Notes: generated by a model not told the origin, from the sequence alone. Numbered from the stretch's first letter, positions 19,601 to 28,617 are shown. The stretch: DNA of 64,000 nt from Endozoicomonas sp965261315 (GCA_965261315.1 CBDHDM010000017.1:1-64000); one strand, 5' to 3'. Numbers and translations: made by a program.

Positions 19601-20533
19601 AACCTTGGAGCCAAAGTCCCTGGGGTACTTCAACTAAGGGCATCCCCCGACCTGAAACTAACCCTTGGTAAAGCGCAGACCCTGACGGGTAAAATCACCA
19701 TCCCCTGGGCAAGAGTGAGAATCAAACAACTGCCAAAGCAAGCTGTTACCCCCTCTGATGATGTTGTGATTATCACCCCGGGAACCAAAGCAACACTGAT
19801 GCATGCCGGCCCTCCATTCTCCATGGATGTGAACGTTGTTTTGGGGAAAGATATCAAGATTGATGCCTATGGGCTGAAATCAGATCTTGGAGGGCAGCTG
19901 CTACTTGACCTTCAACCCGGAAAACCGATAGTTGCTGATGGTTCCATTCAACTGGTTAACGGACGTTATCATCAATTTGGTCAGGACTTATTGATTAAAG
20001 AAGGTAATATCATCTTCTCTGGTCCGCTCTCCAGCCCATACCTTGCGGTGAATGCCATTCGCAACCCTGAAAGCATAGAAGACGATGTAACAGTAGGCAT
20101 TCAGGTCAGCGGGCCACCAACCCGACCGGAGTTTTCAATTTATTCAGATCCTTCCATGTCACAACAGGAACAGTGGTCTTACCTGCTCAGGGGCCGGGGT
20201 TTGGAAGATGGCGACAGTTCCGCAGTACAATCCATGCTAATTGGTTTCGGTGTCAGCCAGTTTGGCGGAGTAGTAACAACGATCGGCGAAAAAATTGGTC
20301 TTTCCGATGTCACACTCGATACTCAGGGCAGTGGAGACAATACCCAAGTCACTATCGGTGGAACCATTGCTCCTGGTCTTCGGGTTCAATATGGTGCGGG
20401 TGTCTTTAACTCTATCGCCGAAGTGAAAGTGCGTTATGAATTAATGCCCAGACTTTATCTTCAGGCCGTTAGTGGCGTTGCTCAGGCCATTGACCTTTTC
20501 TATCAGTTTAAAATCGAGACAGGAAAGAAATAA
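16636..20533 (+). pseudogene. tamB: tamB (DUF490 inner-membrane protein) with one frameshift
   Basis: TamB is anchored in the inner membrane and spans the periplasm as a lipid-transporting beta-taco. The first 141 codons include the membrane anchor (residues about 31-55, LLITIAFLSVLLILTSLLLF) and end at TGA 17059-17061. The homologous reading continues in another frame from about 17045 (KPVAEEAKQQES) for over 1,150 codons to the conserved DUF490 end (GFGVSQFGG ... LFYQFKIE). The break lies near the CAAACC at 17047-17052, a one-base indel in a short A-run. A sequencing error is possible for this lesion. If it is real, TamA lacks a full-length partner. Confidence 0.85.
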
Positions 20534-20732
20534 ATCTATCCAGGTTCAGGCTTAATGAATTCGATGTCCCATGGCGATATGACTGAGCGCAATTGAAGTA
20601 TCACCTTTTGCCGATCATAGTGATAACTGTCTGGTGAACTGTTCATTTATAACAATGCAATGTTCAGTGAGGTTTTAAGTCGCTCTTCGTTCTCAATTCA
20701 TTCATTTAAACCCATACAATCTAAGGCCGATT

Positions 20733-22229
20733 ATGCCTCATGCCCGTTTTACCCGCGGCTCAACTATGCGCCATATCACCGTAATGAGTCTGAGTAATGC
20801 GGTGGGTATTACCGCGCTTTTTGTGGTTGATATGCTGGATTTGTTTTTCCTCAGCCTGCTGGGGGAAAAGTTTCTTGCTGCAGCTGTGGGGTATGCGAGC
20901 ACCGTCTTATTTGTCACCACATCCATTGGCATCGGGCTCTCCATCGCGACGGGAGCATTATTGTCAAAAGCTATTGGCGCAAGGGAGCGGGATCGAGCCT
21001 GTCAGTTTCTGGCGAACACGGTAATTCTTAGCGGGTTGTCCACCAGTGTGATTGCTTTGGTGGTCTGGATATTTATTCCAGAGCTTCTGGACCTGGTCGG
21101 TGCCCGTGGTGAGGTCCATGCACTGGCAACCCAGTACCTGAGGATTATGACTCCCTCTATGCCAGTGCTGGCGATTGCTATGTGCTTTGGTGCTGCGCTG
21201 CGGTCTGTGGGGGATGCAAAGCGGTCGATGGGATCCACATTGTCCGGTGGTGCTGTCAATGCGGTGTTGGACCCCGTGTTTATTTTTATGCTGGATATGG
21301 ACATAGAAGGCGCGGCCATCGCTTCCGTCTTCGCCCGAACCGCAATTTTCTGTACGTCGGCATACGGTGTCATTACCGTTCACAAGTTGCTATGCAAGGT
21401 GAACCTGCAACAGTTTTACCGTGATATAGGCGACATTCTCCGCATTGCTATACCCGCCATTCTCACCAACCTGGCCATGCCTGTCAGCTCTGTACTGGTA
21501 ATGCGGGAGATTGCTGGTTTTGGCGATAGGGTCGTGGCTGGCTATGCCATTATCGGACGTCTCACGCCTGTCGCTTTCGGCGTCGTGTTTGCCTTATCAG
21601 GGGCTATTGGTCCGATTGTCGGGCAGAATCATGGCGCCCGGTTGAATGGTCGTGTCAAACAAAGCCTTAAAGATGCCTACCTGTTTTCAACAGTCTATAT
21701 AACCGCTGTTTCGATGATTGTTTTCCTGGCGCAGGACTATTTTGTAATGATTTTCCGCGCGAAGGGAGAAGCGGCACAGATCATTCACTTTTTCTGTACC
21801 TGGATTGCCATCAGCTTTGTCTTCAACGGCGCTTTATTTGTTGCTAACGCATCGTTTAATAATCTGGGCAAGCCGACCTGGTCAACATTATTTAACTGGG
21901 GTAAAGCCACTATTGGCACAGTGCCTTTTATCATGATAGGCGGGAAAGTGGATGGTGCCTATGGTGTGCTATCAGGACAGGCCATTGGTGGCATTGTGTT
22001 TTCTTTACTGGCCGTCTTTTTCTCATTCAGGCTTGTGGATAAGATTGGACAGACCATTGCCGGTGAGCAGGCTGGCGAGCCACTAGAGCAAATTCCTGTT
22101 GAAGAGGAAATATCCATCCCTTGTCCTCTGAGTCCTTTGGCGTCAGATTCTGCCCATTTGGGGCAGATAGCTCAGGAAGCAGAATGCCAGGAAATTGCGG
22201 AGGAGGAGCCAGTAAAGTCTGCGGACTGA
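20733..22229 (+). CDS. MATE-family multidrug/cation efflux transporter
   Basis: A 498-residue protein with 12 hydrophobic segments and the MATE pattern of two related halves (SLSNAVGITALFVVDMLDLFFLSLLG; GALLSKAIGARERDRACQFLANT; SGAIGPIVGQNHGARLNGRVKQSL). It exports drugs or metabolites in exchange for Na+ or H+. The C-terminal 60 residues are acidic (Glu-rich) and soluble, longer than usual for MATE proteins. The ATG start at 20733 is uncertain; a second ATG lies 11 codons downstream. Standalone gene. Confidence 0.88.
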   Translation: MPHARFTRGSTMRHITVMSLSNAVGITALFVVDMLDLFFLSLLGEKFLAAAVGYASTVLFVTTSIGIGLSIATGALLSKAIGARERDRACQFLANTVILSGLSTSVIALVVWIFIPELLDLVGARGEVHALATQYLRIMTPSMPVLAIAMCFGAALRSVGDAKRSMGSTLSGGAVNAVLDPVFIFMLDMDIEGAAIASVFARTAIFCTSAYGVITVHKLLCKVNLQQFYRDIGDILRIAIPAILTNLAMPVSSVLVMREIAGFGDRVVAGYAIIGRLTPVAFGVVFALSGAIGPIVGQNHGARLNGRVKQSLKDAYLFSTVYITAVSMIVFLAQDYFVMIFRAKGEAAQIIHFFCTWIAISFVFNGALFVANASFNNLGKPTWSTLFNWGKATIGTVPFIMIGGKVDGAYGVLSGQAIGGIVFSLLAVFFSFRLVDKIGQTIAGEQAGEPLEQIPVEEEISIPCPLSPLASDSAHLGQIAQEAECQEIAEEEPVKSAD

Positions 22230-22250
22230 ACGGCTCTTTATGGACAGCCT

Positions 22251-23963
22251 GATTATAGGCTGGCCATCAGTCATGCAAATATTCCGCAGCGTATAAGCTG
22301 CAGTCTGTTAGCCTGTGCTGCCTTTCTATCGGCAGACATTCAGGCAAACACGGCTGAAGAGGCCGTTCATGGCCTTGCCCAGGGATGTTACTCCATCCAA
22401 TCACCGGAAAACGGCAATTACCTGAAAAAGTTTCACAAAGGCGGTACCATCGATAACGGTCTCAGCTACCGTTTTGAAAGCATCAGCTCAGATGAAGCCG
22501 CTCGCTTCTTTATGAAACCAACGTCGTTTTCAAATTACATGCTGACAGATAAAGATGGCCGATATCTGGCCTCCCACTTACCAGCAGAAGTCAGTGCCGG
22601 ACGCTATGCAGGCGAATATGCCGAGTGGCAAATCAGTGCAGAACCTTCATCTGGAGATGACTATCTGTTCAGCTTCCATGGTAATGGTCTGGGCAGGCAG
22701 CTTCGTCATAACTGGACTGATGATGGACTCTACTTTTTTGACCTGCTGAATCCTCATGACTATACCAGCGAAGCCCGTTTCAACCTGGTCGACCAGAATG
22801 ACTGTACCCCTTTCCCGGAAGTGGAAGTAAACGTCTCTGGAAATATAGATGGGTTAAAAGGTAACCCTGCAGCCCCTGTTCGAGGTTACGTGGATCCACA
22901 CACACATATTACGTCCTATGAGTTTATGGGCGGTAAAATGATGCACGGTGAACCCTTCCACCGCTGAGGCGTAGAGGAAGCTTTGAAAGACAGTAAAGAC
23001 ATCCACGGTCCGGATGGCTCCCTGGATATCATTGGTAACTTATATGCGTTTAATGATGTCAATTTCCGCTACGACACCCGTGGCTGGCCGGAGTTCCCCT
23101 TCTGGCCAAACCATCAGTCGTTAAGCCATATGGGGTATTACTACAAGTGGATTGAACGGGCTTACCTTTCCGGGCTGAAGCTCATGGTCACCCACCTTGT
23201 AGAAAATGAAGTGCTCTGTAAAGTTCAGTCCACGGTCAATCCCGGCAGCTGGATCAACCCGAACAGCTGTGACACCATGGACAGCATTCACCTGCAAATC
23301 CAGAGCCTGAATGATATGCAGGATTATATCGATGCTCAGTCTGGTGGCCCCGGTAAAGGCTTCTTCCGCATCGTTACATCCCCTCAGGAAGCACGACAGG
23401 TGATGGCCAATGGTCAGATGGCTGTTCTGATGGGTGTTGAAGCATCTGAAACCTTTAACTGTGGCCAGAAGGACAAATGCAACCGCAATACCGTTGAAAA
23501 TGCTCTCGACGAGTTGTATGACCTCGGTGCTCGCAGTATTTCCACAAGTTTGACAATCAAATTGCCGGCTCCAGGGTTGAAAATGGGTTTATAAATATCG
23601 GTCAGTGGCTGGCTGGCAACCGCTTCTTTGAAACCAAGGAGTGTGACGCTGACACCAAAGGCGCTGCTTTCACTTCGGGCTTCCCATTAATCGGCGATGT
23701 GCCATTTATTAAAGAGTCAATTGCCGGGTAATAAGTGCATGGCTGTGCCATCAAACAGTATTGGTAATGGCCTTCAGCTGGAAGTTGCTGACTGTGATGA
23801 AAACAGCATCAGCCAGCAGTTCAATAAAGATGGTGGGAAATTCAGTACCCACCTGAATGGTAATATGGTTATTGATGCTTCAAGCACCAACAGTGGTGAC
23901 CCTATCGTGCTGTGGGAAAGCAACGGTGGTGATAACCAGAAGTGGCGAGCAGGCCTGAACTAG
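22251..23963 (+). pseudogene. Secreted M19-like dipeptidase / amidohydrolase with ricin-type lectin end, badly degraded
   Basis: Fragments line up as one former secreted enzyme. A start-less signal-peptide region (LLACAAFLSADIQA, about 22305-22350) leads into an N-terminal domain. Then comes the metal-site motif VDPHTHI at about 22890, typical of M19/amidohydrolase enzymes. An in-frame TGA follows (HR-stop-GVEEAL, 22965-22967). The next frame reads GNLYAFNDVNF to ARSI and shifts near 23550 into KFDNQIAGSRVENGF. A further shift or deletion near 23700 enters a QxW-type beta-trefoil lectin piece (NKCMAVPSNSIGNGLQ ... DNQKWRAGL). No ATG exists in the first frame. At least four lesions make it non-functional. 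Confidence 0.8.
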
Positions 23964-23983
23964 TTGAGCAGGGAGCACTAAAC

Positions 23984-24013
23984 AAAAGCCAGCGCTTCTG
24001 AGCTGGCTTTTTT
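23984..24013 (+). terminator. Rho-independent terminator after the M19-lectin pseudogene
   Basis: GCCAGC-gcttctga-GCTGGC stem preceded by AAAA and followed by TTTTTT. It is the conserved end of the former transcript. Confidence 0.85.
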
Positions 24014-24078
24014 AATTCAATGCCTCCCATTATTTATATTATGGACACGTTTCACCAGGCGCTGCCGGAACAGGAGGG

Positions 24079-24477
24079 TCACAGTTTATACAGCAATACT
24101 CTCCTCCCTGAGGTTGCAGGCAATTTTTGCAATAAGCAAACAGGATCCAGAGTCTTGTATTTTAATTCCAGGGAAGAAAGTACCTGCATATTTATAATCC
24201 CTTCATCCAGATAACCAGAAAGTTCAGGCAGCTTCGATAGATCAATATTCGACAACCTATCCATGTGCTCCTGTTTCATGCCCTCCAACCAATCAACCTC
24301 TGGTGCAGCCAGCGTCAGCATATCCTCATCCGTTAAGGTTGCTGTAGAGGAAGCCAGGTAAATCCCCCGCCCCTCCATCTCCACTATCAACGGCCCTGCT
24401 GCAGGCTTCTCAACACCTGAATAGGCGAATACACAGAAACTGGATAGCAGAAGAAAAAAAAGCACCCGAGACTTCAT
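24079..24477 (-). CDS. Small secreted protein of unknown function
   Basis: A 132-residue protein with a clear signal peptide (basic MKSR, hydrophobic LFFLLLSSFCVFA, cleavage after about residue 18-20). The mature part is acidic, with LTDEDMLTLAAPEVDW and a Leu-rich helix region, and has two Cys near the end. I know no relative. It has its own gap on both sides and is convergent with the M19-lectin pseudogene, overlapping nothing. Intact. Confidence 0.6.
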   Translation of the reverse strand: MKSRVLFFLLLSSFCVFAYSGVEKPAAGPLIVEMEGRGIYLASSTATLTDEDMLTLAAPEVDWLEGMKQEHMDRLSNIDLSKLPELSGYLDEGIINMQVLSSLELKYKTLDPVCLLQKLPATSGRRVLLYKL

Positions 24478-24658
24478 AGGTTGGAACCCTCTTGAGATAG
24501 CAATATCTGTGATACCTGCTGGCTATGCAGGCAAGGGAGACAACCACTCTGTTCAGAATGGCTATAGAAAATAAGGATAGGAATGACTGGCTATCCGTGT
24601 GAGAACAATTTGAGATAGCCAGTCCAGAAGAAAAAACAATGAGGAGGGGGGGAATTAC

Positions 24659-25393
24659 TTAGTGCCTCTGACGCACAGCTTCAAACAAACATACACCTGC
24701 AGCCACCGAAACATTCAGGCTACTGACCGAACCTGCCATTGGGATAAAAATCAGAGAGTCACACAGGTCTCTTGTTAAACGGCGCATCCCTTTGCCTTCT
24801 GCACCCATCACCAGGGCCAGAGAACCTTTCAAGTCCGATTGATAAATATTGCCTGAACTTTCGCCTGCAGTACCAAACATCCAGATACCTCGCTCCTTCA
24901 ACCACTCCATGGTTCTTGCCAGATTTGTCACCTGAATCAAAGGCACATTATCTGCAGCACCGCAGGCGACTTTAGTGGCTGTCGCATTCAGGCTGGCTGA
25001 CTTATCTTTGGGTACGATAACCGCATGAACACCAGCCGCATCCGCAGTTCGCAAGCAGGCTCCCAAATTATGGGGATCTGTCACTCCATCCAGAATCAAC
25101 AGAAATGGCGGCTCATTCAGCCCATCCAGAATGTCTTCCAGATCCTCTTCTCTGTAGACCCGGGCAGCAGATACCCTAGCCATGATTCCCTGATGAACAC
25201 CATCCACTTTGGCATCAAGGCGGCTGCGCTCGACAAACTTGACAGAAACGCCCTGATCTCGAGCCTGGTCAACCAGTGCATTGATTCGTTTATCCGTACG
25301 CCCTTTTTGGACCTGCAGCTCCAACACTCTTTCGGGCGACTGCTCAAACAGGCTCTGCACCGCATGCAGGCCAAATACTACGTCATTGCTCAT
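24659..25393 (-). CDS. rlmB: 23S rRNA (guanosine-2251-2'-O)-methyltransferase
   Basis: SpoU/TrmH-family knotted methyltransferase that modifies G2251 of 23S rRNA. It is 244 residues long. The N-terminal substrate-binding domain (VVFGLHAVQSLFEQSPERV) is followed by SAM-binding motifs: DPHNLGACLRTADA, LVMGAEGKGMRRL and IPMAGSVSSLNVSVAAG. In most gammaproteobacteria it directly follows rnr. Here about 3.3 kb of accessory genes lie between rnr and rlmB. Intact. Confidence 0.96.
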   Translation of the reverse strand: MSNDVVFGLHAVQSLFEQSPERVLELQVQKGRTDKRINALVDQARDQGVSVKFVERSRLDAKVDGVHQGIMARVSAARVYREEDLEDILDGLNEPPFLLILDGVTDPHNLGACLRTADAAGVHAVIVPKDKSASLNATATKVACGAADNVPLIQVTNLARTMEWLKERGIWMFGTAGESSGNIYQSDLKGSLALVMGAEGKGMRRLTRDLCDSLIFIPMAGSVSSLNVSVAAGVCLFEAVRQRH

Positions 25394-25463
25394 TGATTTC
25401 TCATCTGAAAGCCTTAACAGGCCAGGGAATTAAAACGGGATTTTAGCAAAACCAGAAAGGAAG

Positions 25464-25497
25464 GAGCTATTGTTGATATTGTTATCAACAATAGCTC
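25464..25497. repeat. Perfect 15-bp hairpin upstream of rlmB
   Basis: GAGCTATTGTTGATA-TTGT-TATCAACAATAGCTC forms a perfect 15-bp stem with a 4-base loop. It lies between the end of the small membrane-protein gene (25534) and rlmB (25393). It has no U-tract, so it is either a factor-assisted terminator or an RNA structure in the rlmB leader. Confidence 0.65.
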
Positions 25498-25533
25498 ATC
25501 GAAATATTACATCTACCGTGTCATATGTAGAAA

Positions 25534-25875
25534 TCAGGAGCGATGCCCAAGAGAATAACCACCAAAAACAAGGACTCCACCAACGGCTACAGGCACATAA
25601 AATGATGCTCCTGCTGTCAATGTTGCAGCAACAGTGATTGCAGGGCCAAGAAACAGACCTCCACCAAGGCACATAGCAACCAGAGCAACAACCCTTCTTT
25701 TATTCAGCGATTTGCCATCTGGTCTAAGCCAGTTACCAATATCCGTAACTTTTTTAGAAGCCCAGTTTTTTACAGACCTTCCCCAGCTTGAGCCAGAGCA
25801 TTTATCCGGTGATGATTGAACTTTAGTCTGAGCAAGAGAGTTATTAGTACTCTGTGTATTGTCTATCCCTGGCAT
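25534..25875 (-). CDS. Small basic protein with C-terminal membrane hairpin (1 of 3)
   Basis: A 113-residue protein if it begins at MPGIDNTQSTNN; an upstream ATG at 25926 would add 17 residues with no support. The first 70 residues are polar, rich in Ser/Thr/Asn and then Lys/Arg. They are followed by two hydrophobic stretches (VVALVAMCLGGGLFLGPAI and VPVAVGGVLVFGGYSLG) separated by a short turn. The layout is shared with the genes at 26123 and 26791. No family is recognised. A perfect hairpin follows the stop. Possible roles include a membrane-inserted effector or small membrane protein, which is inference only. Confidence 0.5.
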   Translation of the reverse strand: MPGIDNTQSTNNSLAQTKVQSSPDKCSGSSWGRSVKNWASKKVTDIGNWLRPDGKSLNKRRVVALVAMCLGGGLFLGPAITVAATLTAGASFYVPVAVGGVLVFGGYSLGHRS

Positions 25876-25935
25876 AAACACACTCCAATACTTGATATAA
25901 GTTGATAACAACCAAGAATGCAGCATTAGGAAGCA

Positions 25936-26157
25936 TTGAACACTGACAGTTCAGTTATATGCACTAACATACTGAAAAATAGCAATAAAAGTTCAGTATT
26001 TGTCAGACTAATGTATTACCTGACAAATAAATTTTCCGGCGGGGTAACCATCAACTTTAGAGAAGAAGAATCCCTTGTAGATAAAGTGATCAACAAGGGT
26101 TTCTTGCCAGACGATAATTCTGTTAAGGACGATTTGAACGAGTACAGCGGTAGATAA
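25936..26157 (+). CDS. Possible small acidic protein
   Basis: A 73-codon frame opening with TTG behind AGGAAG, divergent from the hairpin protein at 25534. Composition looks protein-like (FSGGVTINFREEESLVDKVINKGF), but there is no recognisable domain. It overlaps the 3' end of the opposite gene at 26123. Weak call. Confidence 0.25.
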   Translation: MNTDSSVICTNILKNSNKSSVFVRLMYYLTNKFSGGVTINFREEESLVDKVINKGFLPDDNSVKDDLNEYSGR

Positions 26158-26476
26158 GACAACCCCCACCCAGCAGCACTCCCCCTGCAATAACCCAGGG
26201 TGCAGCCTTTGCTGCTACCACCCCAAGGCAAACAACACCAACAGCCATACCAACAAGTACCATAATTCGGAATGCTTTCAGCTTTTTAGTTGGAGCCTTA
26301 GTTACCCAGTTACGAAGGCCTTTAAAAGTCTTGGCTATACAGCTACCTACTTTGCGTAAGCCAAACTTTCCTCCTGAACTACGACTTGTTTTTTTCCCAG
26401 AATGAATAAGTGGCGTCGTTTCGCTGGCTCTATGTGAATTTGCAGCATGTCCCTGAGTCTTAAATGTCCCATACAT
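26123..26476 (-). CDS. Small basic protein with C-terminal membrane hairpin (2 of 3)
   Basis: A 117-residue protein starting MYGTFKTQGHAAN. Residues 1-65 are polar and strongly basic, with CIAKTFKGLRNWVTKAPTKKLK. Two hydrophobic, Gly-rich stretches follow (IMVLVGMAVGVVCLGVVAA and WVIAGGVLLGGGCLIY), then a short basic tail. The basic segment plus the GxxxG-rich hairpin parallels the protein at 25534 (SWGRSVKNWASKKVTDIGNWL), suggesting divergent paralogues. Function is unknown. Confidence 0.5.
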   Translation of the reverse strand: MYGTFKTQGHAANSHRASETTPLIHSGKKTSRSSGGKFGLRKVGSCIAKTFKGLRNWVTKAPTKKLKAFRIMVLVGMAVGVVCLGVVAAKAAPWVIAGGVLLGGGCLIYRCTRSNRP

Positions 26477-26790
26477 ATTGAATTCCTTTTCATATGATAG
26501 ATTTGTAATACAGAATGTTGGAAAAGCAGGGGCTTTACACTAACTACACTGTTAGATGGGCTATCCAGCAAAGGAGCAAATCAAAAAAGACTATTTACCC
26601 AGTCTATATTCGACGAAAGTATGACCCGCCAGTTTACATGTGCTCCACATCGCGTATTCAAAGAGAAAGCTCACTAAGTGAGTGAGTGATGCTGTAAAAA
26701 GTAAGCTGCATATAATGAAGCCTCACCGTGATGCAGAAGACAGCGCCAATATAAAAATTCAGATCAGCTCATATAAATGAGCCGGAAAAT
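26477..26790. other. AT-rich gap between hairpin-protein genes
   Basis: 314 bases with no supported gene. It presumably contains the promoter of the gene ending at 26123 and the 3' region of the gene at 26791. No clear terminator hairpin was found. Confidence 0.35.
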
Positions 26791-27021
26791 TTAACCATTC
26801 GTCTGATGAGTACGACGATAGTAGTAATAAACACCTCCGGCCACAGCAGCACCACCTAACAGCACCACACCAGCCTCAGTACACAAGGCCAGTCCACAGG
26901 CAGCCAATCCAATACCTCCAGCAACACTCCAATATGCTGGATAAAAGGGAGCAAAACCCTGACAACCCGGAAAGGAACTCTTACCTACGGGCATTTCTGG
27001 CATCAAGTGCGAATCACACAT
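26791..27021 (-). CDS. Small Gly-rich membrane-hairpin protein (3 of 3)
   Basis: A 76-residue protein. About 30 polar residues lead into two hydrophobic Gly/Ala-rich stretches (WSVAGGIGLAACGLALCT and GVVLLGGAAVAGGVYYYY) and a short basic tail (RRTHQ). The architecture matches its two neighbours but with a shorter N-terminus. No recognised family. Confidence 0.45.
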   Translation of the reverse strand: MCDSHLMPEMPVGKSSFPGCQGFAPFYPAYWSVAGGIGLAACGLALCTEAGVVLLGGAAVAGGVYYYYRRTHQTNG

Positions 27022-27297
27022 ACTTAATCAGACAAAAGTATTATTTCCAAAAATCAGTAAATAGACATTGACCAGCTCTTATAGCAGCCAGCCAGGTTTG
27101 CTGCTTTGAAGCCACTGTTAACCAGTTGCCGATAAGCAACATAGCCACACAACCCAACCTGGCAGGAGTGTTCACAATTAAACATTCGCCCCAGTAAACG
27201 ATAAGTGACTTTTACGACACAACTCTTCCAACAAACTATTGGCTGCAACACAACTGCCTCCATCAAACATCAAATAATCAACACATATTCAGATAAA

Positions 27298-27343
27298 ACT
27301 AATACAGTATATTCTTGTTTAGATAGTACTAATACAGTATTAT
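27298..27343 (+). promoter_or_regulatory. Repeated operator and promoter of the persulfide-type operon
   Basis: The 13-mer ACTAATACAGTAT occurs exactly twice, at 27298-27310 and 27328-27340, 30 bases apart. A plausible promoter TTGTTT (27315) - 17 bases - TATTAT (27338) overlaps the second copy. The ArsR-type gene begins at 27410. A repressor bound to the two copies would cover the promoter. Confidence 0.5.
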
Positions 27344-27409
27344 TGGAACCATTCCAATTGATAGCCTTCGAATTATTGTGATTACACCGAATAATAAGGG
27401 TCACGCCCT

Positions 27410-27706
27410 ATGATGCTTGAAGAGATGCAAAACAGAGCATCTGAAGCTGCCGGTATTCTGAAGATAATGTCCCATCCCGAGCGCCTTATGGTGCTTTGCC
27501 AGTTGGTTCAGGGAGAGATGGGTGCAGGTCAACTGCAGGAATGCTCAGCGCTGAGCCAGTCAGCATTTTCCCAGCACCTCACCGTGTTGAGAAAACACCA
27601 GCTGGTTAAGTCCCGCAAGGAGTCACAGCAGGTTTTTTACTCGCTGGCAGACCCGAGGATTGAAGAGATTCTCAAGGCACTTTACAACGTATTCTGTGAC
27701 CAGTAA
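27410..27706 (+). CDS. ArsR-family regulator, BigR/SqrR-like persulfide sensor
   Basis: A 98-residue winged-helix repressor (SHPERLMVLCQL at helix 2, LSQSAFSQHLTVLRKHQLVKSRKESQQVFYSL in the DNA-binding region). It lacks the metal-binding ELCVC motif of ArsR/SmtB. Instead it has cysteines at residue 30 (VLCQL) and residue 96 (VFCDQ), the two positions that form a tetrasulfide in BigR and SqrR. It is followed on the same strand by two YeeE/YedE genes, the usual BigR-type context, so it probably represses the operon until reactive sulfur appears. ATG at 27410. Confidence 0.8.
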   Translation: MMLEEMQNRASEAAGILKIMSHPERLMVLCQLVQGEMGAGQLQECSALSQSAFSQHLTVLRKHQLVKSRKESQQVFYSLADPRIEEILKALYNVFCDQ

Positions 27707-27767
27707 TCCATCAGGAAACGGTTGAGCCAAACACTCCCCATAGACATAACAATACAAAGGAAACCTT

Positions 27768-28187
27768 ATGGCGTTTACCATTCCATGGCCGTCTCTTCTG
27801 GGCGGTATATTAATGAGCAGTGCAGGCCTCCTTCTGCTGCTATTAAATGGAAAAATCGCTGGGATCAGTGGCATTCTCGGAGGCCTGATCTCTTCAAATA
27901 GAAAAGACTTTCTATGGAGGCTTCTGTTTATCACTGGAATAACCGGTGGAGGCTGGCTTTCTATTTATCTCCCGGGCACACCTTTCCCTGAAAACTACAA
28001 TGCATCTGCTCTCATTATCATTATTGCAGGGTTGCTTGTTGGCGTGGGTGCCGGGGTTGGAAATGGCTGTACCAGTGGCCATGGAATATGCGGTATTGGA
28101 CGTCTCTCCGTTCGCTCAATCATTGCTACCTGTGTATTTATGGCAGTAGCAGGCATTACCGTATTCATCCGACTGCACATGCTTTGA
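27768..28187 (+). CDS. YeeE/YedE-family sulfur transport subunit (PmpA-like)
   Basis: A 139-residue membrane protein with four hydrophobic segments. The conserved YeeE/YedE cysteine motif is visible as VGNGCTSGHGICGIGRLSVRSI. It is half of a split transporter for thiosulfate or other sulfur species, with the partner encoded 10 bases downstream. The start is ATG at 27768, with AAGGAAA before it. In an operon with the BigR-like regulator. Confidence 0.82.
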   Translation: MAFTIPWPSLLGGILMSSAGLLLLLLNGKIAGISGILGGLISSNRKDFLWRLLFITGITGGGWLSIYLPGTPFPENYNASALIIIIAGLLVGVGAGVGNGCTSGHGICGIGRLSVRSIIATCVFMAVAGITVFIRLHML

Positions 28188-28197
28188 AGGGGGATCT

Positions 28198-28617
28198 ATG
28201 TTTTACGTAATCGCTTTGCTGGCAGGTGTGCTATTCGGCATTGGAATGGCGCTGTCAGGCATGGTAAACCCTGAGCTGGTTACTGCATTTCTTGATATCA
28301 GTGGCCAATGGGACCCCACCCTGATTTTTGTAATGGGAGGTGCTTTGGCTGTTTTTATTCCCGGTTATCAGCTCCTGATCAAAAAAAGAGCACAACCCAT
28401 ACTGACCAGTGACTGGAGCTTGAGCAAGAGCAACTCCATTGACGTACAACTAATGGTTGGAGCCAGCCTTTTCGGAATTGGATGGGGTTTACTGGGTGTT
28501 TGTCCGGGACCGGCAGTGACTTCTGTTCTTTCTGGTAACAGTGATGTGTTGATTTTCATTGCCGCCATGATGGCAGGGTTATTCATCAGCCATCAACTCA
28601 AAACCAAAGTACTGTGA
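28198..28617 (+). CDS. YeeE/YedE-family sulfur transport subunit (PmpB-like, DUF6691)
   Basis: A 139-residue membrane protein, the second half of the split YeeE/YedE pair. The matching cysteine motif is GLLGVCPGPAVTS, and the GIGMALSGMVNPELV segment is typical. GGGGGA precedes the ATG. It ends the operon. A long inverted repeat separates it from the convergent rnr gene. Confidence 0.82.
   Translation: MFYVIALLAGVLFGIGMALSGMVNPELVTAFLDISGQWDPTLIFVMGGALAVFIPGYQLLIKKRAQPILTSDWSLSKSNSIDVQLMVGASLFGIGWGLLGVCPGPAVTSVLSGNSDVLIFIAAMMAGLFISHQLKTKVL

Noticed and set aside
27054..27266. 70-codon minus-strand frame next to the hairpin proteins
   Set aside because: Unnatural composition and no ribosome-binding site. 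It lacks the bilobed pattern of its neighbours.
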